A stretch of 64,000 bases of DNA from Heloderma charlesbogerti (GCA_026122225.1 JANEZZ010001865.1:248001-312000); one strand, 5' to 3'. Positions 23,486-35,001 are shown, counted from the stretch's first letter. Notes: generated by a model from the letters alone, not told the origin. Made by a program: numbers and translations.

Positions 23486-23520
23486 CTGAGGAAGGCCACA
23501 CAGGCTGAAACGTGTTTGGC
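23486..23520 (+). ncRNA. Hammerhead-ribozyme-like motif of a Penelope-like element
   Basis: The core elements are in hammerhead order: CTGAGGA at 23486-23492 (CUGANGA box), a short stem II with GGCC at 23494-23497 and GGCT at 23503-23506 around an ACACA loop, then GAAA at 23507-23510 followed by CGTGTTTGG. Degenerate hammerheads with very short stem III are known in PLE terminal regions. It lies 2.25 kb downstream of, and in the same orientation as, the PLE endonuclease. Stem I pairing is weak and activity is unknown. Confidence 0.5.
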
Positions 23521-23944
23521 TTTGTTTTGAGATCATTGAGTATTTTTTTCTGTTCACCAATTCCATGAGCATCCAGAAGGGAGTGATATGAGCCACTATT
23601 CCATCACTTTCCTCTTATGGATCACATATTGACCTTTTTCATTCCTATGTAGCCTGTGCTGGACTATATGAGAATTTGTTATACATTACATTGTATTGTA
23701 CAGATTTTTATTTTTGTGTTGTGCGTTTTAAATAATTGGGGGTTGTATCCATAGTTTAAATAAATGTTATGCTCAATGTTTATGGTTTATTGTATTGTGT
23801 TGAAATTGTGGAAATACTGCCATACCTTTGACTCTTTTGATTGCTGCTGCAAAAGACCTCTGCCTGAGACTGCAGAGAGTTCCTGCATTTAGAGTATTGG
23901 GCTAGATGCATCGGTGGCGGGATGCCATTTCAGCCAGCTTCATT
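23521..23944. other. Probable PLE-derived terminal sequence, then unassigned
   Basis: The sequence after the hammerhead-like motif is T-rich and ends with repeated TTTATTGTATTGTGTTG-like sequence, plausible as PLE terminal repeat. No gene is seen. Confidence 0.35.
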
Positions 23945-24303
23945 AGGGTGACCACTTATGCATTGCCAAAAAAGATGACAAAAGAAGCTCAAACTTGCAT
24001 AATATTTGCATATGCAAATGTATAGGTATAGGTGGAAATAGCTATTATTTAAACAGAAATACAAGATATCTCACCATAGTGGAGAAAATTGTCTAGGTGA
24101 ATATGTGCTTGCTTAGTCTGCTGTCCAGTATGGTTGATGGGCAACTTCAAGGGCCCTGCTGCTCTCCCTTCTTTGGGTTCCTTGACTTTAACCTAGTCTT
24201 GGACTGGACAGCCCATCAAATAGGGGACACCAAATAGTGGCCTGTTCCCTGTGAGCTCTCAAAAACAGAGGAATGTCCTCTGTGAAGTAGGACACCTGGC
24301 GAC
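23945..24303. mobile_element. MITE family 4, complete copy
   Basis: It starts AGGGTGACCAC and ends GACACCTGGCGAC, inverted termini of the AGGGTGGCCA type. It shares CTGCTGTCCAG, CTTCAAGGGCCCTGCTGCTC and GACAGCCCATCAAATAG, in order, with copies at 26091-26707 and 54077-54555. No transposase frame is present. Confidence 0.75.
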
Positions 24304-26090
24304 TTTTGGCTTCAATTGTTCATATGATCTGGCATTTTTTTACTCCTTGCTCCTAAGTAAATATTTTGGGGTATAAGCGTTAAGTGTATTTCCATTTTTA
24401 TCTCACAGGAAAAGTATCTAGAAGTTTGAGAACAAGTGCCTGAGGGATCTAACGTCTTTCTGTAGACTTCAGTAATACACGTCTTCCTGATGCTGATAAA
24501 TTTATATGCTGATAAATTTACATGTGTTACGTATAGGACCAGAAAACTGGAAATCATAGCCACACATATTCGTAATGGTTATCAAAAAGCCAAAGGAGTT
24601 TCCAGCCAGTTCCGATGTGGTTGTGGCATCTCTTCAGTCGAAAGCAAGATAAAGACAGTGTCAGCCTTTGCACTGAGCTTCCTCTCTTTTGCCAGGTTGG
24701 TTCATGACCTTAGTGTTATTTACACTTGAGAAGAGAAGCTATTACCTGACTGTGTAAGTCAAGGAGACAGTATGAATTGCCCCCTAATGTTTAATGAAGT
24801 CTCAGTCCTCTTACACATCACCTGCTGCAGTCTTCTTTGTCAGATGAAGATGTGGGTTCCAAGTTGACAGAAACCCCAGAGCTCTCCGTCCACACATGCA
24901 TCTCTGAACTTCCTCTTCCCCGTCATCTTCCTCCCAGTTGTCTGGACAAGCCACAGTGTATGTTCTGACTATATGCCTTCTCTTCCCACAAAGATCTACA
25001 ATTCATCATAAAGCATCTCGTTTCATTAGGGACACTTCCTTTCATATAAATGTCACCACCATCCTCCTTGGCCCTTTTGACAGTGTTTGATAACCAGAAG
25101 GTCAACAGGCCTCTTTTAAATTTTAGAAAACTATAGAAGAACAGAACAAAGCTAGAAAAAACCAATCTATCCTGGTAAGCATTTGGGAGCTGCAGAGTTT
25201 AATTTTTTACATGTGGAACTCCCTACCTGGGAGGTTCATTGATCCTTGCTGGGATTTGGATGCAAGATAATAACTGTGTTATTCCTGGCATGGTTTTCCT
25301 ATAGGTAATAACTGAATAATTGTTGTCCTTCCTCTCCTTTTGTGTTTTAGCATGTTCCCAGACAGGGGGGTCCTAGTGCTAACAGCCAGAAAGCATTATG
25401 CAGCTATTTGTCTTTTTCTACTTTATGGAGTTTCTGTGGTAAGGAAGAAGCGGTGGGAAAACATGGGAGGGTTACAAGAGGAAAATGTCATCATCTGGAA
25501 ACCCTGTAAAACTCTGTGAATGAGGTAGGCTGCTGGAACCGTAAATGTGTACCATTCTGGATGCTTTTTGGCAGAAAGACTGTCTGGACATTTTAGAAAA
25601 CAAACACTTGTTTAAAATAGAACATATATAGAAAATTCAGCACTCCTAGTGCTGCTGCTCCTTTGAAGGCCTTTAGTAGTCAATTAATAAAATAGTTTAT
25701 CAGCATTAGATTAGGGGCAGAGCAATCCTAATCCCAATGTAAGGAAATGCAAAGATGCCTCTCTGCCAGCTAAGAGGCACTCCACAAACGGGCGGCTGAA
25801 TCCACCCTGGAGGATACGGAAGGCTCCATGGGCATAACAGCACTGCGGGTGGTGTTCCTACTAGTGGTAGGCCCCAAAACAGGGAATTCAACTTCTGGGA
25901 GCAGGGCAGAGGCAAGACTGAGGCAGCCTTGGATTCACTCAGTCCAAAGCTCTCTTGGTTGTTGGAGAGGCCTCAGGTTCACTCCCCCCATGCCAGCCTT
26001 GAGCTAGCATGACTAATTCTGCCCCCACCCACCCCGAGCTTTGGAACACCAAAGAACTGCATGAGACAATGAAAGCAAGTCCACCCTCCC
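24304..26090. other. No gene or repeat recognised
   Basis: AT-rich to about 25700, then more GC-rich. Short open frames only, none with family motifs. Confidence 0.5.
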
Positions 26091-26707
26091 TAGGCCAGCC
26101 ACTTGTGAATTGCAAAAAGCAGGAAATATATCACCAAAAAGGAGGACGAAAAGAGGACACTGATTTGCATAAAAACTGCATATACTAATTTATATCTATA
26201 GATGCAAATTTCAAAATTACTGTTAATATTTAAATAGAAATACAGTACATTTCACCATAGTATGGAAGACTGTGGCCAGGTGACCTGTGTGTCTTGCTCA
26301 GTCTGCTGTCCAGGTGCTGTTGAGGGGAAATTTCAAGGTCAAAAAAGAAACAGGTGCACCAATTGAATTCCCAAAGAATTCTTCCAAAGAAGCAACAGAG
26401 AGGGAATCCTCCAAAAGAATCTCCAAGAGTTTTTCCCTTGATAAAGACCAAGTGTCAAAAGGCTTTGGGAATTCAGTTGGTGCACCTGTTCTTTTTTGAC
26501 TTTGGTTTCCAGCCTTATAAGCTGTTTTTTTCCTGGTCCCTTTTGGCACTGTTGCTGGCTTGTTTGGGGGGAAATTTCAAGGCCCTTTGGCTCTCCCTTC
26601 TGAGGGTTCATTCGCTCTATACTGGACTTGGACTGGCCAGCCCTTCAAATAGAGGATGCCCTCAAACACAGGACAGTCCTCTGTAAAGGAGGACACATGG
26701 CCACCCT
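26091..26707. mobile_element. MITE family 4 copy interrupted by a 229-bp foldback
   Basis: Termini are TAGGCCAGCCACTTG on the left and CACATGGCCACCCT on the right. The body matches 23945-24303 except for an extra block at 26339-26567 bounded by a repeated GGGGAAATTTCAAGG. Confidence 0.75.
26339..26567. repeat. 229-bp insertion with 38-bp inverted repeat and 15-bp direct repeats
   Basis: GGGGAAATTTCAAGG occurs at 26324-26338 and again at 26568-26582; the related copies have it once, so it behaves as a 15-bp TSD. Inside, arms at 26338-26376 and 26463-26500 are inverted copies over about 38 bp with one indel and one mismatch. Some 67 bp of non-palindromic sequence follows the right arm. Confidence 0.85.
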
Positions 26708-27036
26708 AAATTTTCTGTCCTCCCTCTTCCTGCCCTGGCCAGCACTAGCCAGCAGAACTTTGGAAGTGATGAGTGATCCGCCATGATGCACCCCACAGAC
26801 CCCACTTAGGATTGCACTGTCAGCCAATTACTAAAAGGTCCCAATTTTAAAAGGTATTTTGCTTCTCCTTTTAGAAAGTTCAGCGTCTTCCAGTGGTAAG
26901 GAGCTTGGCTTACTGCTCACCCTCTCTCTGATTGTCATTATCTCACTTTTGCTTTGTGTTGAAGTAGTGATTTAGTTTCTCTGTTCAGGAGACATCCATC
27001 CATTGTTAGACAGTGGCCAGTGAAAATGGAGAGCTA
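26708..27036. other. No gene recognised
   Basis: Short spacer between two MITEs. Nothing is recognised. Confidence 0.5.
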
Positions 27037-27324
27037 GGGGCGCAATCCTATGCATGTTTAGGCAGAAGAAAGTCCTACAACTCCCAGCATTCCCCAGCCA
27101 GCTGTTGGCTGGGGAATGCTGGGAGTTGTAGGACTTTCATCTGTCTAATCATGCTTAGGAATGCACCCTAATTCATTTAGTGCTGGCTGGGGAATGCCGG
27201 GAGTTGTGGGACTTTCATCTGTCTAATCATGCTTAGGAATGCACCCTAATTCATTTAGTGCTGGCTGGGGAATGCCGGGAGTTGTGGGACTTTCTTCTGG
27301 CTAAACACGCGTAGGTTAGTGCCC
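27037..27324. mobile_element. Harbinger-like palindromic MITE with a 78-bp tandem triplication
   Basis: The left half is GGGGCGCAATCCTATGCATG with CAACTCCCAGCATTCCCCAG, and the right half is its inverse. The right half plus the following AATTCATTTAG is repeated with a 78-bp period at 27103, 27181 and 27259. Outer flanks are CTA (27034-27036) and TTA (27325-27327), close to the TWA target site of PIF/Harbinger elements. Confidence 0.85.
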
Positions 27325-27561
27325 TTAAGGTTCTGCTGTAGGGATGGTGCGGGGCTGAGCTACACTGGTGAGGATGAAATGCTGTGGTGCCATTTCGGTA
27401 AATTTGTGTGTGTGCATGTGCTTTAAAAAACTAGCTTGTAAGACATCATCTCACTTCATCTATTTATTTGCCATATAGTCACATCTCCCTGTCCACTTTC
27501 TCCACACCTTGCATCAGTTTGTACACCTCTGTGACTCTGAGCACTCTCTGAAATGTGCTGC

Positions 27562-27815
27562 TTAAGAACATAAGAAGAGCCTTGCTGGATCAGACCAAAG
27601 GCCTATCTAGTCTGGCATCCTATTTCCCACAGTGGCCAACCAGATGCCTCTGGGCTATTTAATTTAGAAGCCCACAAGCAGGACTTTGAGAGCAATAGCT
27701 CTCTCCTGCTGCTGTTCCCTAGCAACTTGTAAGTCAGAGGAACACTGCCTTAGATCCTGGAGATAGTTTATAGCCACCATGACTACTAGCCATTGATAGC
27801 CTTACTCTCCATGAA
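27562..27815 (-). mobile_element. CR1-like LINE 3' end, antisense
   Basis: AAGAACATAAGAAGAGCC opens the copy, followed by TGGATCAGACCAAAGGCC and CACAGTGGCCAACCAGATGC. It is the complement of the plus copies at 35.6-36.7 kb, whose 3' end carries a TTCTTATG octamer. Confidence 0.8.
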
Positions 27816-28052
27816 AGAGCCACAGAACTGCTCTGGAGGTAGCTGGGTTTCTGACTACACAGGTGGCAGCCAGTCAGACCTGTGCTCAGTTGACTGTTCA
27901 CTAGTTTACATTCCGAAATCTGGCAGAACTAATTTTAGTTGAGCTCAACCCTGGGCAGAGAATTGTTACAACGCTTCCACATGCTCAAACAATGTGCATC
28001 TACACACATTTTATACAAAACATTTACAGCGTGGGCTTAATCTATGAAGTAA

Positions 28053-28499
28053 ATTTAGAAGAATCATTCCAGTATGATCTTCTGTGCAGAAATGAGGTGG
28101 GGTAAACTGCAGCCAAAATATGCAGTTATTTGCATATAACTGCATATATTTGCATTGTATATGCATATGCAATGCATATATTTGCATTTAATTTAGAAGA
28201 ATCATTCCAAATGGGGAATGATTGGGGGGAGGTGCCCCATCCCTCGCCGGAGAAATTCAGGCCGGGTAGAAGCACCCCGTCTACCCGGCCGCAAAAAAAA
28301 AAGTAAAAAAAACCAAAACACCCCCGTGATAGGCTACGTGACGATTTATGTAGCCTATCACGGCTAGATTTCCAAAGTCCGCCATGATAGGCTACGTTAA
28401 TCATCACGTAGCCTATCACGGGTGACTTTGGAAAAAAATGATCATTCAGGAATGATCTTTTGTGCAGAAATGAGGTGGGGTAAACTGCAGCCAAAATAT
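28053..28499. repeat. Direct duplication containing a chain-of-hairpins insert
   Basis: A segment starting AATTTAGAAGAATCATTCC and continuing TGTGCAGAAATGAGGTGGGG occurs intact at 28053-28122. It occurs again from 28190, where it is split after ATCATTCC (28201-28208) and resumes at about 28449. The insert between carries three strong hairpins. Confidence 0.85.
28209..28440. mobile_element. Unclassified foldback element with three hairpins
   Basis: Three inverted repeats follow one another. The first has perfect 11-bp arms GGCCGGGTAGA at 28260-28270 and its complement at 28280-28290. The second has 13-bp arms CGTGATAGGCTAC at 28325-28337 and 28350-28362. The third has CATGATAGGCTACGT and its near-perfect complement at 28383-28420, extended by TTTCCAAAGTC (28369-28379) and GACTTTGGAAA (28424-28434). 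ATCATTC borders both ends (28201 and 28441), compatible with a TSD. No coding frame is present; the superfamily is unknown. Confidence 0.7.
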
Positions 28500-29964
28500 T
28501 TGGATCATCAAAAGTTAGGACCAGTAAGATATCTTCTTTCTCATCATTGCCTATTAGTCCCCTCCAGGGAGTTAGATATATAGCCTTCTTGGGGATGAAC
28601 CAGGTGGGTATTGCATGTTTGAATCATACACTACACAAGCATGTAAGAGAGAAAGGTGTGCTAGGATCCTTGTCTGTGAGAGACTAGTCTGCTGCCCTCT
28701 GGTGTGGTGGAAGATGCCACCCCATCGCAAGTGTTCAAGTAAGATTCAGCTGCTAGTCCAGTTGACTTCTGTACATGGAAGGAGAGTGACTACCTTGACC
28801 TCAGGCAGCAAAACATGCTGGGCCAGCCCTGGGGGAGGGGGGAGTTTTTGAAATCGGGGAGCATTCAGACATATTAATTCCCACCTGCCTTTGGAAGTGG
28901 TGTAGTAATAGTTCCAAGAGGGCTGTACCACATGGTTCTTCGGAACCTTTAGATCAACCCTCATTCCAGCCACTGTGAAAGTTCACCTTCTTTGAAAACT
29001 ACAGTCTTCATGCTTCTTTCATACTGTAGTAGACCATGTCTGGAACAGCCTCCTCTTTTCTATCTTAGAAAAAAAAAGCTGTCCCTCCAAATCCTTCCTC
29101 GAAAGGCTTCTGCTGCAAACCATTTTGGGGGCTCCCATCTTATGGTTGTTTACTTCTTTCCATACTCCATCTCCCCTATTTCTGCATCATGGCTGGTTTA
29201 TGTTTATTGGATAAGGTTTATCCCAACCATGCTGTTTAGACTGCACATCCATTGGGCAGGGAGCTGGCAGTTTGCCTCTGTTCAAATCTTGATGATGATG
29301 TGGAAGAAGGGAAAGCTATTTTGCGTGGGAGGGCAAGCAATGACATACAGGAAGACAGCTTGGGTGGTGGGAGCCCGGAGAAGTAGATTTGACAGTGTCC
29401 TAAGACAAAGTATGGGTGTGGCCCCTAGATATTTGGCATATTGTAGTACAATTTAATATACTGTAGTGATTCTGGCCCGGACAGAACTCATGAGACCTGG
29501 CCCCAGGTGAGGCCAACTTTGGTCCCAGCTTAATGTAATTGGCAAGTCACTGGGAGTTCTATGCCTCATTTCTGTGGTCTATAAAATGGGTACAACCACA
29601 CTGACATCACAGAATTATGTACTAGGAAGGGTGCAATTCACAAATTCAAAGACAAGCCTTTTGCCATGGAAGGGTTATGTAAGTACAGTGGTGTGCACAT
29701 TCTGTTCAAGGTTGAAACAGTGATACGTTTGTGTCATCTCCTCCCAGAATGCTTTTCTGGAGTATGTGCTGACTCTTCAGGAACTTTGTTCTGAGCATAA
29801 TCAAAACATCGGTCAGATCATTACACTGGCTTCAACCTCCTAATCTGATTTTCAGCCAAACAGGCATACTGTTCCTATTCAATGCTGGATCGCTTGCCTT
29901 TCAAAGCAGTTAAGATGCAAAGTGGACTTGTTCCTTTTTTGAAATGTTCTAGGAGAAATGCATG
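28500..29964. other. No gene or repeat confidently recognised
   Basis: Unassigned. The 154-aa open frame at 28992-29456 has no family motif and no supporting context. Confidence 0.45.
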
Positions 29965-30110
29965 GATGAACATAAAAACATAAATCAGACAAAGGTTCCA
30001 TCTAGTTCAGTATTTTGTTTCCAATAATGGCCAACAGGTAGACGCTTCTGGGGAGCAGGGATTTTCCTAAGCAAGATTTAGAACTGCACAGTGGGATGTG
30101 ATTTTTTCTG
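29965..30110 (-). mobile_element. CR1-like LINE 3' end, antisense, diverged
   Basis: AACATAAAAACATAAATCAG, CATCTAGTTCAGTATTTTG and GGCCAACAGGTAGACG parallel the copy at 27562. Confidence 0.65.
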
Positions 30111-31243
30111 ACCTGACTAGCTTGGCTCAAGTTTCCCAGGCAAGCCAGTTCAAAGCAGTTGTGCTTTACTAGAATGGTGGGGCAGAGCCAAGTCTAGCTA
30201 CGCAGGATGCCATGGTGCATGGCATGGCCATGGCCAGATCTGTGCTGGCTAGAACTCACTCAGGAAGAGCTGTTGTCTCAGCAGCGTGCAGAAGTCTTCT
30301 GAGGAATTATGAAGGCTGGGTGTAGTAGTTTGTTGCTGAGCAAAAAGGTGGACTTCACAGTATTCCTATATGCTGGTGGGTAGTCACCTAGAAACCTATA
30401 TAATTTGGTTTAGCTGGCAGCTTTATAGTTAATTAAGCAGGCCTTTCACATGCCTTAATTGGTTCCAAGCAAGTACAGCTCCATATGTCAACAATTGCAC
30501 ATTGTTAAGCCTTTGCCCAATTATCAAATGAAGTGAAAGAGATAAGAGTGTCATGCCTTGATTCTCACAGAAGAGCCAAGAAACTCCCCCTCCCATGTTG
30601 GAATGCTGGGGCTGTGTTCTCAGAGAAGGGCTGATTGATTTCCCAGCCTGTGATGCTTCAAGCACCTTTGAGAAAGAGAAGCCCCCCTTCTCCTGAATGT
30701 GTGTGTGCTGGCCTGTCAGCTTGGCTGAGTAGGGTGAGAGGCATTGCCTGTCCGCTCGAGCTGGAGGGAGGCATCTAGCAGAGAAGTTTATAAGATCCAA
30801 TCCACAGGCTTTATGCTTTGGTTTCAGTCCATAGGGAAAAGCATGCTGCCAGCCTGGAGAGCATATGGCGCTAGGAACAACACCCCATACACCGTTGAGA
30901 GGGGCCCCAGCGTAACTTTCATCTTGTGAAGGGTGCTTGCTTCATCAGCTGAAGAGATGTGTGAGCTTTCTTTGCATATTTATTCTGGATCTAATTGCTA
31001 TAAAAAAACTGTCATCCTTTGCAGAAGTGACTTTGTTTCATCTTGGTAATCTAAAAGAATCTATTTTGACTGGGCAGTGACAGAATCTGGACCCCAGATC
31101 AATGCACTGGGTGATCTGGACCTGCCCCTTCTGTGATGCTGCCTGTCTTTTAAAAGGCCATTGCCTGGTTTGGCAGCTGCTGGCTCCTCTGGCATAGGGG
31201 CGGTAAGGACTGCATGGGGGGGGGGATGCCCTCTGAGTCTGGC
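30111..31243. other. No gene recognised
   Basis: Unassigned sequence before the LTR at 31244, with a poly-G run near 31217. Confidence 0.5.
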
Positions 31244-31928
31244 TGTCAGGATTCCCTTTGCCCCTCCTGAAGACTTCAAAAGCCAAATCAAAACACAGAC
31301 AAGAGGCTTCAATCCACGCTTTTAATCCATTACCTCAATGGGTCATACAGATGCAAATCGTCAGTGACTCACAGTCTGCAAAGGAAATGCCTTCAGGGAG
31401 TTCAAAGGAAAGCTACGAAAGTTGCCCACCGTTTGAAGACTGTCCTAACTTAAGGGGGGGGGATCTCCCTCTCTCTCGTGAGGCCTCTAAGCGCCGCTGT
31501 TTCTGCTGGGCCAATCGGGCAGATCGCCTAAGCTCCGCCCCTGTCATCTCTGTCTTGGCTCTGCGTCTGCGCCTGGTGTCTAAGAATTCAGGCTCTCCAA
31601 GCCCCACCTCTCCCTGTTTGCTATCTCTCACAGGGGTGTGTGAAGAGAGGCCCTCTCCGTCCAGCTGGGCCTTTGAAGCCTGAGGAGTCTGTGTCTCCAT
31701 CTCTGGACAAGCCTGGGAAAGTTCCTCCCCCACGTCTTGCAATTCTTCTTCAAAATCTGAGCTCCTCTGCCACTCCCTGTGCTCAGGCAACCCTGACACT
31801 GATAAAGCCACGTCCTCTGGCTTGGAAGGTCCTGGGGTAACCGACAAAGGCTCACCGGATGATGCCTCCTTCACCACCTCAGAGTCTTCTTCTGAGCCAG
31901 AAGGAGGTCAAGGCCACAGGACATGACA
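31244..31928 (-). mobile_element. LTR of a Gypsy-like retrotransposon (solo, subfamily 2)
   Basis: On the minus strand it runs from TGTCATGTCCTG (near 31928) to ATCCTGACA (31244), the TGTCA...TGACA ends of the LTRs at 44598 and 60252. Near its 3' end it has GGATTAAAAGC, a likely polyadenylation signal, in the same place as GGATTAAAGCC in the 44.6-kb copy. Flanking pentamers do not match, so the exact 5' boundary or the TSD is lost. No internal retrotransposon sequence adjoins it. Confidence 0.65.
31413..31905 (-). CDS. LTR-borne frame: acidic Ser-rich region, then Arg-rich tail
   Basis: The open frame starts inside the LTR (PPSGSEEDSEVV; first Met at 31877). It continues as an acidic, Ser/Pro-rich stretch and ends in a basic block (DTRRRRRAKTE, then RRSARLAQQKQRR). 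The order of acidic part, D-x-RRRRR and RRSARLAxKQR matches the frames in the LTRs at 44598 and 60252. No enzyme motif is visible. The likely origin is the C-terminal tail of a Gypsy-type polyprotein reading into the 3' LTR. Expression is unknown. Confidence 0.5.
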
Positions 31929-34034
31929 TTTTCGTTCACATTTGTAATGTGCACCACTACAACGCAGCTGTGCTCTTTCCTTCTGTACTTTGTGGCTTAG
32001 CATCACATTTCATGCCATTTGGAAGCCTACCCAGAGTGGCAGAAAATCCACAGAACTAGGAATCTCACAGCACTCATGGAGAACAGAAGATAGTACCTTA
32101 TGCACATGGAGAACTTTGCTCACGGCTGATCTAACTTGCCTGTTCCTTCTTCCTGTAGGATTCCAGTGAGTAGCGAGGGATAGCAGGCATTCCCCCCAAA
32201 TATTTCCCACCACCCCAACATGTTTCCTAAGCCTTTTGTCACAGTATATTAAGCTCCTATATAACATGGATGACATTTTTAGAAAGTCTACAGATTTTTA
32301 GGATTTGAACTCGACACTTCTGAGGACAGAGCCAGCAGGAACTGAAAGCCTAAGAGGAAAGTAAGTGAGAACACTGTGAAGATTCCAGTAGTACAAATGA
32401 ACAAAAACCAGATGATGTGCATTTCAACATGTTGGCTGAATAAATACATGTGTTTTCTCTTTATTGTCTTTCTTCATTGGTTGATTCAGAACTGCTCGAA
32501 ATCCCCATTAGAATGGTACAAATATGGCTTAGAAGGGCACATTTGGGTAGAACTGCATATTAGGAAAAACCCTGATGGGAAGCCCAAAAACAGGGCATCT
32601 ATTGCTGCAACAGAAGCTAATCATATGATGAATGATATTTGATAGTACCATTAGTTGATGCAAACCAATAAAGAAGAAAAAAAGGAAGAGAACTTGTTAG
32701 CAACACTGAGGACAACATATAGCTTTGGAAGATTCATCCGGAAATGTTGACATTCTTCTTTGAATATAGTTTTATAAACTTGATGTTCAAGAAATGGAAA
32801 AATGATCTTTAATTCTGGACTGTTTCAGGGCTTGGCAATTGCAAGAACTTTACATGTCAGCATATATCAAAGGTGCAAAGTACATCAGCACTTTTCAGAC
32901 TCCCAAACACTCCTGTGGTTTTAAAGACTGTATGTTGTGTGTTTCACAACTAATATAAAGAGGTAATCATAATGTTTCTCATTAGTGATCCACTCATGAT
33001 AATGTGATATGCTTCAAGCATATGGCCTCTTGACTTTGGCTTTTCATCCACTGCTTTTAAAGTAAATACTGAATTATAGCACCACCTTGTGGAAAGCACT
33101 GCAAGCTTTTCATGGCATAGAAATCTGGTAGGAAAAGCTTCACTGGCTTAAACGTCTGTATAGCAGTCTGTATATTAGGTGGTGAAGCATTTCCCACCAC
33201 ATTTCATGAAAAGCTTCACTTGCAACATTTCTGTGTGCCAGGCTGCTGTTAAAGGCACAGGAGCAGGCCCGGAAAAAAAGGTGGCAACATAAGGCTAAAC
33301 AACAAGTGACAGTTGAAAAGTACAGGCATAGTGCAGTGGTGTGCTGCACAATGCATACCAAGTGTCATGGAATAGTTAACATTTATGCTTTATTAGAGTA
33401 ATTCCTGCTCTCTGATGTCTTTGCTTTGCCATTACCTATAATTCTCCAAAGAGAGCTGCAGGTTGGCACTTGGCCCATATTTTTGTAAAGATGGAGAGAA
33501 ATCAAGGTGGCACTTTTTCAAAGCTAGACGGAGAGCAGCCATTGATTTTACAATGAAGTTGTCCCTGTTCTTCTGAGCCTTTGTTCTTGTTCTGGCAGCA
33601 AGCCAATGATACAGAGAATACTCTGCTTTGCAGCAGAAGGCTACGTAGGGATACTGGAGAAATCCACAATGGATTCAAATGAGTTCGTATTTCCATGAAT
33701 CTGATGTGTGGATTCAGCAGTCGACTGGCTTTTCCTGAGTCATGCAGATTCTGTGGACTTGTAGACTGACTTTTTCCGGGGGGGGGGGATTTGTGCAAAT
33801 TCACACCTGCACTAATATGCATTAATGCTAATGCACATTAGCACAAGTGTGAATTAGCGCTAATGCACATTAGCAAAAAGAATTCTCATACATCCCTAAA
33901 AAAAGTCAGATTCTGTCAATGATGGAATGAAAGACACAAATAACACAGATACATTCCTAAGGCTATGGTGACTAGAGGGCTGGACGCCTCTGCACCTTTT
34001 TATGATGCACCCAGGATGACAAAAATAACAGGTT
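31929..34034. other. No gene or repeat recognised
   Basis: AT-rich. A short repeated motif (TAATGCACATTAGC) occurs twice near 33826-33875. No coding or RNA signal is seen. Confidence 0.45.
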
Positions 34035-34200
34035 ATTGGGACATTTATTTATTTATTTCAGTTTTATCCTGTTCCTCAGCTAAAAAGGGCTCCTGGAGTG
34101 GCTTACATATAATTGATAAAATCTAAAAAGACAACACACACGGGGAAAGAGGAATGGGCGGGGAGAAGACAAAAACAAGTCTTTCCACAGGACTGGTTGA
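34035..34200 (-). mobile_element. L2-like LINE 3' end, antisense
   Basis: TTTATTTATTTATTTCAG, TATCCTGTTCCTCAGC and AAAAAGGGCTCCTGGAGTGG form the complement of the tail at 14095, and closely match 54625-54770. Confidence 0.75.
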
Positions 34201-34988
34201 ATGGCTCTGCTTCCCCTCTCATCTCCTTCTGAACAGCCTGCTGGAATGGTTTTATCCATTCCATTTGTATCCCTGTCTAGCCTTATTCGTGTGTTAGCTC
34301 TCTGTATGGAGGGCTAATGTATGTTGTGGGAGCAGAACTGCACCTCCTGGCCTTGCCCCTGATGTTGCATGCCCACTGCCCCCAAGCCCACCCAGCTCTG
34401 TCCCTCTGACCGCCACTTGCTTGATGGTGGCTGTACTCACTTAGCCTTCTGTGCATGAATGGGAGCCCCAGTTACACAGGGCTCCCAATCACACGGGGAA
34501 GCCTATGTGAGTATATCCAGCTCCCCTTCAGACCTGCGCTGAATACATGGAGGTCAGAGGGTGGAGCTGCCCAGGGGCAGTGAGCATGGCAGGACTTGTG
34601 AGCATGGACCCCTCCATGTGTTCATGAACATGTGGAGGGTAATGTGTGAAGGGGGCTTCTTTGTTTAGGGAGTATACCATGAAGTAGAGTTAGCTCTGTG
34701 AGGGCTGAAAGACAGTGACCGCTGGTCACACCCGGGAACAAACCATGTGTTACAACTCTGGGTTGTCCTAACAACCCACAATTCTGGGTTCAGGCATCAT
34801 GCTTAGCCACCCGGGGGGGAGTGTCCCTGGGTTGTTTAGCTTAGCAGCAGTGTATAGGCGTGTGGTAGCCAGCACGCTTGCTTGTTCCTGACTACCAAGG
34901 GTTTAAACCAGGGGTGGGGAAACTTGGGGCCCCTGTGGGCCACACCTCCCCTCCATGGCGCAGGAAAAATTAAATATATATATATGGT
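34201..34988. other. No gene recognised
   Basis: Moderately GC-rich unassigned sequence with a short (TA)n run near 34974-34985. Confidence 0.5.
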
Positions 34989-35001
34989 GTCCAGAGCTGC
35001 T

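Noticed and set aside
28992..29456. 154-aa plus-strand frame
   Set aside because: No recognisable domain, no splice or homology context; length is compatible with chance.
31239..31933. TSD for the 31-kb LTR
   Set aside because: Flanking pentamers CTGGC and TTTTC do not match, so no TSD is claimed.
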